This document shows, piece after piece, positions 1 through 6,815 of a DNA stretch of 17,141 bases. The stretch lies in assembly GCA_037382365.1 (NCBI GenBank), contig JARRPZ010000100.1:1-17141 (forward strand), given 5' to 3'. Position 1 is the first letter of the stretch. Each line of letters starts with the position of its first letter. The stretch comes from Lentisalinibacter sp037382365 (GTDB lineage Bacteria; Pseudomonadota; Gammaproteobacteria; Steroidobacterales; Woeseiaceae). Position numbers and translations under genes: made by a program. Under the pieces are notes generated by a model, which saw only the letters and a list, made by a program, of their open reading frames with translations, did no database searches and had not been told where the DNA came from.

Positions 1-652
1 CGGCATAAAACCGGATTTCATCACGGTGGACGGCGGGGAGGGCGGCACGGCCGCGGCGCCGCTCGAGTTCTCGAATTCCGTCGGCATGCCGGCCCGGGAC
101 GCCTGGATACTCGCTCATACCGCGCTGGTCGGTGCAAATCTCAGGGACGACATCCGTCTGTTCGTGAGTGGCAAGATACTGACTGGTTTCCACATGATCC
201 GGGCGCTGGCGCTGGGCGCGGATGCCTGTAATTCGGCCCGTGGCATGATGTTCGCCCTCGGCTGCATCCAGTCTCTGCGCTGCAATACCAACCATTGCCC
301 GACCGGCATCACCACCCAGAAACCGTCACTGGAGTACGGACTGCACGTGCAGGAGAAGAGCCGACGGGTGGCGCGCTGGCATCGGCAGACCCTCAAGGGG
401 ATGCTCGAACTGCTGGGCGCGATGGGTTTCACCGACCCCCGTGATCTGCGTCCCGAGCACATCTTCCGCCGCGTGGACGATCTGCGCGTGCGCAACCTCA
501 GCGAGCTGTACGATTTCCTGGAGCCGGGACAGCTGCTGGAAGATCGCGAACTGCCCCGCGGCATGCGGGACGAATGGCGCGCGGCACGTGCGGATCGCTG
601 GAGTCTGGAACCCGAGGCAGGCCAGCATGGCGGCGGCCGGATCCGCGGATAG
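1..652 (+). CDS. FMN/Fe-S glutamate-synthase-like protein, C-terminal part (5' truncated by window)
   Basis: Open from the left edge in the frame starting at base 2, giving about 216 residues before a TAG stop; the GTG at 26 is an internal valine, so the true start lies outside the window. The visible part holds the end of a glutamate synthase central (FMN-binding) domain: a VDGGEGGTAAAP-type glycine loop near the start, a SGKI segment, then three cysteines spaced C-x5-C-x4-C (codons at 263, 281 and 296) followed by PTGI. That is the [3Fe-4S] cluster signature of the GltS family. After the cluster comes about 110 residues of mostly helical C-terminus, with no GltB-type beta-helix domain, so this looks like the standalone 'FMN-binding glutamate synthase family' protein rather than full GltB. 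Such proteins are often annotated as glutamate synthases, but the actual substrate is usually untested. The next gene follows after 49 bases on the same strand. Confidence 0.9.
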   Translation, partial: GIKPDFITVDGGEGGTAAAPLEFSNSVGMPARDAWILAHTALVGANLRDDIRLFVSGKILTGFHMIRALALGADACNSARGMMFALGCIQSLRCNTNHCPTGITTQKPSLEYGLHVQEKSRRVARWHRQTLKGMLELLGAMGFTDPRDLRPEHIFRRVDDLRVRNLSELYDFLEPGQLLEDRELPRGMRDEWRAARADRWSLEPEAGQHGGGRIRG

Positions 653-686
653 CGGAGCGCCGCCGACCGGTTGCCGGCATTGCACA

Positions 687-694
687 TAAGGAGG
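687..694 (+). promoter_or_regulatory. Strong Shine-Dalgarno site deciding the start of the PLD gene
   Basis: TAAGGAGG lies 7 bases before the ATG at 702 and is close to the ideal anti-16S match. The alternative in-frame ATG at 753, which would give a more conventional short signal peptide, has no comparable site. This favours 702 as the start. Confidence 0.7.
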
Positions 695-701
695 CTTCCG
701 C

Positions 702-2291
702 ATGGCGCTGTGGTATCTTCCCGCGGTTCCGACTGAACCACGGCCACGATTCATGCCGAATTCCATTCACAGCACCCGGTTTGCGATAATTCTTTTTTCA
801 CTGATCGCCTGTGCGGCCCTGTCGCCGCGATCGGGATTTGCGACGGAGACTGCCATGCCGATCGGTGACGATACCGAGCTCGACGAACTGATCGCCGGAC
901 CCGAGGAGACGCATCCGGGCCAGTCCGGATTCCGCCTGCTGGACTCCGGTCTCGATGCATTTGCGGTGCGGGGGCGCTCGGCGGTCCTCGCCGGACGCTC
1001 CCTCGACGTGCAGACCTACATCTGGCACGCGGATGCGTCCGGGCGCTTCCTCGCGCACCGTCTGCTGGAGGCGGCGGACCGCGGAGTGCAGGTCCGCATA
1101 CTCGTCGACGATTTCGACGCCCGCGCGAAGAACGACAAGTTCGCGGCCCTCGATGCACACGAGAATATCGAAGTGCGCATATTCAATCCGTTCAAGAGCC
1201 GCCGCGGCTTCTTCGGCAAGGTGTTCGAACTGGTCGGCGACTTCGGCCGGCTGAACCATCGCATGCACAACAAGTCCTGGATCGCGGACAATCGCATCGC
1301 GGTGGCCGGTGGCCGCAATCTCGGCGACGAGTATTTCAATGCGAGCGGCAACATCAATTTCGTCGATCTCGACTTCGCGATGATCGGCCCGATCGTCCGG
1401 GACGTCTCCGCTGCATTCGACGAGTACTGGAATTCGCCGGCCGTCCATCCCGTCGCCGATCTGGAGTCGATGGATGTGGAGCCCGCGGCACTCGAACAGC
1501 TCCGCTCGAATCTGGCGGCCCACGCGCAGGAAGCGAGTGATAGCGAATACGCCAGGCGCCTGGCGAACGACGAGTCCGTACAGGCGCTGGCGTCCGGTGA
1601 CTGGCCCATGGAGTGGACGGCGGAATACGAATTCGTCGCGGACGATCCGCTCAAGGCCACGCTGGGCGAGCCCGGTCCCGAACGCTCGCGGGTGCTGGGC
1701 GCGCTGACGCCGCTGATCGAAGGCGCCGAGCGAAACGCGAAGCTGATATCACCCTATTTCGTGCCCGGCGAGAACGGTACGGCCATCCTGACCCGCGTCG
1801 CCGACGACCGGGATGTCGAAATCCTCACGAATTCACTGGCTGCCACCGACGTGGCGGCAGTCCACGGCGGATACGCACGTAATCGGGAGGATCTGCTCGA
1901 GGCCGGTGTCGTGCTCTACGAGATGAAGCCGCAGCCGGGCGAGGGTGGGGGCAGCGGTTTCCTCGGATCCCAGGGAACGAGTCTGCATACCAAGGCCCTT
2001 ACCGTCGACGGTGACACCCTCTTCGTCGGCAGTTACAACCTGGATCCCCGCTCGACGTCTCTGAACTGCGAACAGGGCATCCTGGTGAAGAACGATGTGC
2101 TGGCAGGACAGCTGGAGGCCATCTTCGACCGCCAGCGGGACGGGGCGCGGGCGTGGCGTGTCACGCTGCAGGACGGGGACCTCAGTTGGTCCGATGGCAC
2201 GAAGACGCTGGACAGCGAGCCCGACGCCACCATGGGACGGCGATTCCAGGCCTGGATCGCACGGCTACTGAGACTCGACGCCCAGTTGTGA
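702..2291 (+). CDS. Exported phospholipase D family protein (cardiolipin synthase ClsC/YmdC-like)
   Basis: 529 residues with two HxKxxxxD catalytic motifs: HNKSWIAD at residues 189-196 and HTKALTVD at 429-436. Each is followed by a G-rich strand with an asparagine (GGRNLGDEYF; GSYNLDPRS), as in the PLD superfamily. The two-HKD layout and length resemble the ClsC/YmdC branch (E. coli protein about 470 residues), which transfers phosphatidyl groups to make cardiolipin; a phospholipase role is also possible. A hydrophobic stretch at about residues 25-44 with a plausible signal-peptidase site (SGFATE) suggests export or membrane anchoring. The start at 702 has a near-perfect Shine-Dalgarno site but gives an unusually long n-region; a start at 753 would give a normal signal peptide. 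The gene ends just before a strong hairpin and converges on the minus-strand pseudogene. The family call is secure, the exact reaction less so. Confidence 0.9.
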   Translation: MALWYLPAVPTEPRPRFMPNSIHSTRFAIILFSLIACAALSPRSGFATETAMPIGDDTELDELIAGPEETHPGQSGFRLLDSGLDAFAVRGRSAVLAGRSLDVQTYIWHADASGRFLAHRLLEAADRGVQVRILVDDFDARAKNDKFAALDAHENIEVRIFNPFKSRRGFFGKVFELVGDFGRLNHRMHNKSWIADNRIAVAGGRNLGDEYFNASGNINFVDLDFAMIGPIVRDVSAAFDEYWNSPAVHPVADLESMDVEPAALEQLRSNLAAHAQEASDSEYARRLANDESVQALASGDWPMEWTAEYEFVADDPLKATLGEPGPERSRVLGALTPLIEGAERNAKLISPYFVPGENGTAILTRVADDRDVEILTNSLAATDVAAVHGGYARNREDLLEAGVVLYEMKPQPGEGGGSGFLGSQGTSLHTKALTVDGDTLFVGSYNLDPRSTSLNCEQGILVKNDVLAGQLEAIFDRQRDGARAWRVTLQDGDLSWSDGTKTLDSEPDATMGRRFQAWIARLLRLDAQL

Positions 2292-2317
2292 GGACGCGGC
2301 GGCGGGCGGACTGACCG

Positions 2318-2346
2318 GGCGCCGGCGTCCCCCGGCCGGCGCCTTT
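2318..2346 (+). terminator. GC-rich hairpin terminator after the PLD gene (possibly bidirectional)
   Basis: A perfect 9-bp inverted repeat, GGCGCCGGC (2318-2326) and GCCGGCGCC (2335-2343), encloses an 8-base loop and is followed by TTT. It starts 26 bases after the PLD stop and ends 11 bases before the stop of the converging minus-strand gene. The T-run is short, so termination strength is uncertain. Confidence 0.6.
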
Positions 2347-2357
2347 CGTACCGTCGA

Positions 2358-3109
2358 TTACTTCGGGTACAGCAGGGTAAAGCCGAATCGCAGCCCGAAA
2401 CCTTCCGGGCCGTTGGGCGTGCTGTCCATGTAGTAACGGACGCCCCCGAAGAACTGCACCATCTGGCTGCCGAGCTTCGTCACCTTGGCCGCCGACACGG
2501 TGAGGGGCAGGTTCCACTCCCGGTTCTCCCAGTCGCGCGTCGCCTCGATCGTCGTCGTGAAACTCCAGCCGCCCGGTGTGGCGTAGGTAGCGAACGGCTG
2601 CAGGAAGGTGGCATTGATGTCGGGCCGATCATCGTCGCCGGCCACGGACCAGATGTGATTGGCGAGGCCGCCGAACGTCCAGGGTCCCTGCTGCTTCAGT
2701 GCCACGGCGGTCGGTCCGAGGCCCCACTGGTCGGCGCCGAGCAGATCGTCCGTCGCGGTCGGCAGCAGGAAGACCGGTCCGGCGCCCCAGATCCATCCGC
2801 TCTCGGTCGCTTCCTTGGGTGAGAAGAAGGCGCTCTGGACCACGTCCCCCAGACCGAACTGACTGCCCGAGTCGGGGAAGATGTCCCACTGGTCGATGAC
2901 CGGCACGATCGTCCGGCTGATGAGGTTCCAGTCCTCGTTCAGGGAGATCGGGACGACCGGCTGGACGTTTACAACTGGAAGGGCACCGAAATAAGCGATG
3001 CAATCGGGTTCGCCAGCTGCTTGGCCAGCTCCTCCGCGCTCTGTGCATGGGCGTGGCCGGCCGTCATGAGCAGGCTCATTGCGCACAGCATTGGGGTCGT
3101 CTTCTTCAT
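2358..3109 (-). pseudogene. Outer-membrane 'neuromedin U'/transporter-like protein, frame-disrupted
   Basis: From an ATG at 3109 (AGGAG at 3122-3118, 8 bases upstream) the first frame encodes 46 residues. They comprise a signal peptide (MKKTTPM... ending AHAQS) and the motif LAKQLANPIASLISVPFQ, then stop at TAA (2971-2969). Two bases into that stop another frame continues for about 200 residues from NVQPVVPISLNEDWNLISRT to a terminal FGFTLLYPK, typical of a C-terminal beta-strand. Both halves match the bacterial family commonly annotated 'neuromedin U' or MetA-pathway transporter, an outer-membrane beta-barrel of unclear function. From memory of the family, roughly 15 residues normally lie between the two blocks; here only 5 bases remain, so a deletion of 3n+1 bases (about 40-50) would explain both the frame and the gap. 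It sits 36 bases downstream of pyrB on the same strand. Genuine pseudogene or sequence loss cannot be separated here. Confidence 0.8.
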
Positions 3110-3145
3110 TCTGGAATCTCCTGTTGTCGGTTCGGCCGGTGGTGC

Positions 3146-4138
3146 TCAGGCCTCACCGAATTGTGGCAGGGCGTCGGATATCAGCTCGTCCACCCCGAAA
3201 ATCTTCGCCATCAGGGCAACGCGCATCCACATGCCGTTGCGCTCCTGCCGCCAGTACATCGCCCGCGGATCCCGGTCCACCTCCACCTGTATCTCGGGAC
3301 CGCGCGGCAGCGGATGCATGATCACCGCGTCATCTTTCAGCAGACCGAGTTCCCGGTCGCCGATGGTGAACGGTGCGAGGTTTACGCCGGAAGACTCGTC
3401 GGCGACGTCGTGCTCGGATTGCATCCGTGTGACGTAGATCGCGTCGAGCTCCGGCAGCGTCTCGTGCAACCGGCGCGTCTCGCGGAATTCCACCCCGTGC
3501 TGGTCCAGGAATTCCTTGATGTCCGGTTCCATCTCGAACGCGGGCGGAGCGATGAATACCAGCTTCACGCCCTCGTAGAAGCGCATGAGCCGACTGAGCG
3601 AGCGCACCGTCCGTCCGCGTTTCAGATCCCCCATCATGCCGATGGTCTTGCCGTCGATGCCGCCGGACGGCTCGAAGCTCCGATCCAGGGTGTAGATGTC
3701 GAGCAGCGCCTGGGTCGGATGCTGGTCCTTGCCGCTGCCGGCGTTGATGATCGGCACCGGCCTCGGGATCGAGTCCATCAGTGCCGCGGCCCTCGCCGCA
3801 TAGCCGGGTTCGGGCGTGCGCATGATGATGAGGTCCACGTATGAGCTGAAGGTGCGGATGCTGTCTTCGAAGGTCTCGCCTTTCACCTCGGAGGAGACCT
3901 CCGGATGGCGGATCTCGCTCGTGCGGATGCCCAGTACGTGGCAGGCGTTGTTCATGGAAAGAAAGGTACGGGTGGAGGGCTGCGTGAAATACAGCATCGC
4001 GCGACGGGTCGGCAGCAGTTGCTGCAGGAAGCGCGCGCCATCCGCCGGTTTGGCGACGGTGCGAACCGCTGTGGTGAGGTCGCAGAGTTCGTCCAGCATC
4101 GGCCGGTCGAAGATGTCCGTATCGACAATGTGAAACAT
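3146..4138 (-). CDS. pyrB: Aspartate carbamoyltransferase, catalytic chain
   Basis: 330 residues, the usual length of the catalytic chain. It condenses carbamoyl phosphate with aspartate, the committed step of pyrimidine synthesis, in the cytoplasm. Diagnostic residues are all visible: the carbamoyl-phosphate loop PSTRT (residues 54-58), K86 in VKGET, R107 in MRTPEPG, H140 and Q143 in DQHPTQ, R176 in GDLKRGRT, R238 in YVTRMQ, and HPLPR at 275-279. These align with E. coli PyrB R54, K84, R105, H134, Q137, R167, R229 and L267. The frame stays open upstream to 4360, but conserved sequence begins at the ATG at 4138, which has GGAG 9 bases ahead, and a promoter at 4163-4191 leaves no room for a longer protein. 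No pyrI or pyrC is nearby. The broken outer-membrane gene follows 36 bases downstream and may be co-transcribed. Confidence 0.97.
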   Translation of the reverse strand: MFHIVDTDIFDRPMLDELCDLTTAVRTVAKPADGARFLQQLLPTRRAMLYFTQPSTRTFLSMNNACHVLGIRTSEIRHPEVSSEVKGETFEDSIRTFSSYVDLIIMRTPEPGYAARAAALMDSIPRPVPIINAGSGKDQHPTQALLDIYTLDRSFEPSGGIDGKTIGMMGDLKRGRTVRSLSRLMRFYEGVKLVFIAPPAFEMEPDIKEFLDQHGVEFRETRRLHETLPELDAIYVTRMQSEHDVADESSGVNLAPFTIGDRELGLLKDDAVIMHPLPRGPEIQVEVDRDPRAMYWRQERNGMWMRVALMAKIFGVDELISDALPQFGEA

Positions 4139-4162
4139 GGGTAGCTCCGTCGCGCGGTCGGG

Positions 4163-4191
4163 ATTATCGGGGAATTGCCGGGCACTGTCGA
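4163..4191 (-). promoter_or_regulatory. Sigma70-like promoter for pyrB
   Basis: On the minus strand TCGACA (4191-4186, 5 of 6 matches to TTGACA) is separated by exactly 17 bases from GATAAT (4168-4163, 5 of 6 matches to TATAAT). Transcription would begin near 4156, giving a leader of only about 17 bases that still contains the GGAG ribosome site. This leaves no room for a UTP-sensing attenuator like that of enterobacterial pyrBI. Confidence 0.6.
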
Positions 4192-4292
4192 CGGCGCCGC
4201 CCTTGCGGCCGTCCACTCTTATTTCGGTCGGTGGGATGGAATACACTCGCGGAGCCGAGTCCGTCCATCGTGTCCGGGGAGCCACCGGAATA

Positions 4293-5729
4293 TTGGTTGC
4301 CATCAGAAGAAGAACAGCGACCCTGCTGGCGGGCGCGGTATTCGCCGGCGGCTGCATCACCGTCGGCCCGGACTACGAACCGCCCGAGATCGTCGTCGCC
4401 GATCAATGGCACCAGGCGCTCGTCGCCAATCTGAGCAGCGAGGAGACCACGGCGCGCTGGTGGCTGGAACTCGAGGATCCGCTGCTTACCGGACTCGTCG
4501 AACGGGCGCAGCGCGGCAGTCTCGGCCTCGAGGCTGCCGTTGCCCGCGTCGAGGAGGCGCGCCGGCTGCTCGACGTCGTCGCAGGTAATCGCGTCCCCGA
4601 TGTCAATCTCACGGGCGGCGTGCGCCGGTCCCGGTCGACACTGGCGGTCCTGCCGGGCATCGATCCGGTGGACGACTTCAGCGAGCTCAGCGTCGGCGCG
4701 AGCTGGGAACTGGATTTCTGGGGACGGGTCCGGCGCAGCGTGGAATCCGCCCAGGCCACCTACGAGGCGTCGGTCGAGGCATACCGGGACGTGCTGGTCA
4801 TACTGAACGCCGAAGTGGCGGGCGGTTACGTGTTCCTGCGCACGCTGCAGGAGCGCCTGCGGCTGGCGGAGGAGAATGTCGAGCGTCAGCGGGAGACCCT
4901 GCGTCTCGTGGAAGCGCGCAACCGCGCCGAGCTGGCGCCGGAACTGGAGGTGCAGCAGGCGCGCCTGAACCTGGCGACGACGGAGGCGGCGATCCCGGCA
5001 TTGAAGACCGCGGTACAGCAGACGATCAACAACCTGAGCACACTCGTCGGCGAGCAGCCGGGAGCGCTCGCCGCGGAACTCGTGTTGCCGCGGCCGATCC
5101 CCCGGCCGCCCGAATCACTTGCCGCGGGCATCCCGGCGGATGCGATACGCAATCGGCCGGATGTGCGCCGGGCGGAAAGGGCCCTGGCGGCGCAGACCGC
5201 GAGGATCGGCGTCGCGACCAGCGCCCTCTATCCGAACTTCTCCCTGGAGGGCGCCTTCGGTTACAGCGCAGTGGGCCGCGCTCTGCTCGACGATGACAAC
5301 GAAACCTGGTCCATCGGACCGGTATTCCTCTGGAACCTGTTCGATGGCGGTCGGGTCCGGGGCAGCATCGCCGTCGAGGAGGCACGCACGCGGCAGGCCC
5401 TCGCGGCTTACGAAGCCAGTGTCCTCGAGGCGCTGAGGGATACCGAGAATTCCCTCGTGGCCGTCGCGAACGAGCTGGAACGGCTGGCCGCACTCAGGCG
5501 CTCCGTGGATGCGGCAAGCCGTTCGGCCGAACTCGTCCGCACGCTTTATCGCAGCGGTCTCACGGACTTCCAGAACGTTCTCGACACGGAACGGGCCCTG
5601 TTCAATCAGCAGGACCTCGCCGCTCGCAGCCAGGGCGAGGTGGTGCAGAATGTCATCTCCGTCTATCGTGCGATCGGCGGCGGCTGGTCCGCCGCGACAC
5701 CCGTGCCCGGCACAGAGGATGCGCCATGA
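4293..5729 (+). CDS. Outer-membrane efflux lipoprotein of an RND pump (NodT/OprM-type TolC family)
   Basis: 478 residues from a proposed TTG start. The protein forms the outer-membrane channel of a tripartite exporter. It shows a lipoprotein signal (RRR at residues 5-7, hydrophobic stretch, lipobox FAGGC with Cys21), then the family opening VGPDYEPPE, two OEP repeats, the ELDFWGRVRR motif of the first repeat and the RPDVRRAER, LYPNFSLEGAFGY and FDGGRVRG motifs of the second. The frame is open from 4137, but an ATG at 4236 lacks a clear ribosome site. TTG at 4293 is preceded by GGGGAG (4276-4281) at 11 bases and yields a normal-length lipoprotein signal. A weak possible -10, TACACT at 4242-4247, would also exclude the ATG. 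The gene ends overlapping the adaptor start by ATGA. The family call is firm; the start codon is an inference. Confidence 0.9.
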   Translation: MVAIRRRTATLLAGAVFAGGCITVGPDYEPPEIVVADQWHQALVANLSSEETTARWWLELEDPLLTGLVERAQRGSLGLEAAVARVEEARRLLDVVAGNRVPDVNLTGGVRRSRSTLAVLPGIDPVDDFSELSVGASWELDFWGRVRRSVESAQATYEASVEAYRDVLVILNAEVAGGYVFLRTLQERLRLAEENVERQRETLRLVEARNRAELAPELEVQQARLNLATTEAAIPALKTAVQQTINNLSTLVGEQPGALAAELVLPRPIPRPPESLAAGIPADAIRNRPDVRRAERALAAQTARIGVATSALYPNFSLEGAFGYSAVGRALLDDDNETWSIGPVFLWNLFDGGRVRGSIAVEEARTRQALAAYEASVLEALRDTENSLVAVANELERLAALRRSVDAASRSAELVRTLYRSGLTDFQNVLDTERALFNQQDLAARSQGEVVQNVISVYRAIGGGWSAATPVPGTEDAP

Positions 5730-6805
5730 ACAGACCGGCCGTCGTGCTCGCGCTGCTGCTGCCGCTGCTCGGCGGCTGCGACGGCGCCGTCGAAGCGCCG
5801 TCGGAAGAGGTCGTCCGGCCAGTGAAGATCTATACCTTCGGCGGGCAGGGCGACGACCTCATGGTGGAATACGCCGGCACCGTCGCCGCGGCGCAGCGTT
5901 CCGACATGGGGTTCGAGGTACCCGGCCGGGTGGTCGAATTCCGGGTCACGGCGGGTGACAGGGTGAGCGAAGGTCAGGTATTGGCGCGGCTCGACCCGGC
6001 GGACTACCAGGCGCAGCTCGACAAGGCCATCGCCGACCGCAACGCGGCGGAAGCGGACTTCCGCCGGTTCGAACAGGCCTACCGCGAGAATGCGGTTACC
6101 CGTCAGGACCTCGATCTGGCGAGCCGCAACCTGGAAGTGGCGAATGCCGCGCTGCGCAGCGCCCGCAAGGCGGTCGCCGACACGAAGCTGCAGGCGCCGT
6201 TCGACGGCGTGGTCGCGAGAAAGCTGGTCAACGACTTCGCGAACGTGCAGGCGAAGCAGGCCGTGCTCGTGTTGCAGGACGAGTCTTCTCTCGAGATGGA
6301 AGTCGATATCCCCGAGCAGGACTGGGCGCGGGCGAAGCCGGGCATCGAGACCGAAGGCCGCGCGCAGCGGCTGCATCCGCGGGTCGTGATTTCCGCGATC
6401 CCGGGTCGGGAATTCCCCGCCTACCTGAAGGAGCTTAATACGACCGCCGATCCGGTCACCCGGACCTATCAGGTGACCCTCGGTTTCGACAATCCGGACG
6501 ACGTCAACGTGCGGCCGGGGATGACCGGCAGGGTCGTACTCTCGGTGCCGCCGGAGCTCGATCTGGGCTCTCCCCGCGGGGGTGCGGTGATACCGGCCGT
6601 GGCCGTCCGTAGCGACGAGACCGGTGAGGCCTTCGTTTGGCGGCTCGACGAAGACATGCGGGTACACCGGCAGCCGGTCGCGGTGGGCGAGATCACGGGG
6701 GAACGCATCCGGCTGCTGGACGGTCTCGAGGCCGGCGACCGGATCGCGGCGTCTGGTGTGCACAATCTCCGGGAAGGCATGCAAGTCCGGGCCTACGAAC
6801 CCTGA
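5726..6805 (+). CDS. RND efflux periplasmic adaptor (membrane fusion protein, HlyD/AcrA family)
   Basis: 359 residues. It bridges the inner-membrane pump and the outer-membrane channel. The sequence shows a lipoprotein signal with lipobox LLGGC (Cys18), a first barrel-sandwich (lipoyl) strand set around GRVVEFRVTAGDRVSEGQ, an alpha-helical hairpin (about residues 90-155, with ARLDPADYQAQLDKA leading in), the returning lipoyl half LQAPFDGVVARK, then a beta-barrel domain (YQVTLGFDNPDDVNVRPGMTG) and a membrane-proximal end (IRLLDGLEAGDRIAASG). The hairpin is short to moderate, as in many adaptors paired with OprM-like channels. The start ATG overlaps the upstream stop by 4 bases (ATGA), implying translational coupling, and the permease follows after 10 bases. 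Confidence 0.95.
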   Translation: MNRPAVVLALLLPLLGGCDGAVEAPSEEVVRPVKIYTFGGQGDDLMVEYAGTVAAAQRSDMGFEVPGRVVEFRVTAGDRVSEGQVLARLDPADYQAQLDKAIADRNAAEADFRRFEQAYRENAVTRQDLDLASRNLEVANAALRSARKAVADTKLQAPFDGVVARKLVNDFANVQAKQAVLVLQDESSLEMEVDIPEQDWARAKPGIETEGRAQRLHPRVVISAIPGREFPAYLKELNTTADPVTRTYQVTLGFDNPDDVNVRPGMTGRVVLSVPPELDLGSPRGGAVIPAVAVRSDETGEAFVWRLDEDMRVHRQPVAVGEITGERIRLLDGLEAGDRIAASGVHNLREGMQVRAYEP

Positions 6806-6815
6806 GGCGGCGCGC

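Noticed and set aside
3139..4360. Longer PyrB with a 74-residue N-terminal extension
   Set aside because: The extension lacks conservation features, spans the pyrB promoter, and the standard ATC-ase start with a ribosome site is at 4138.
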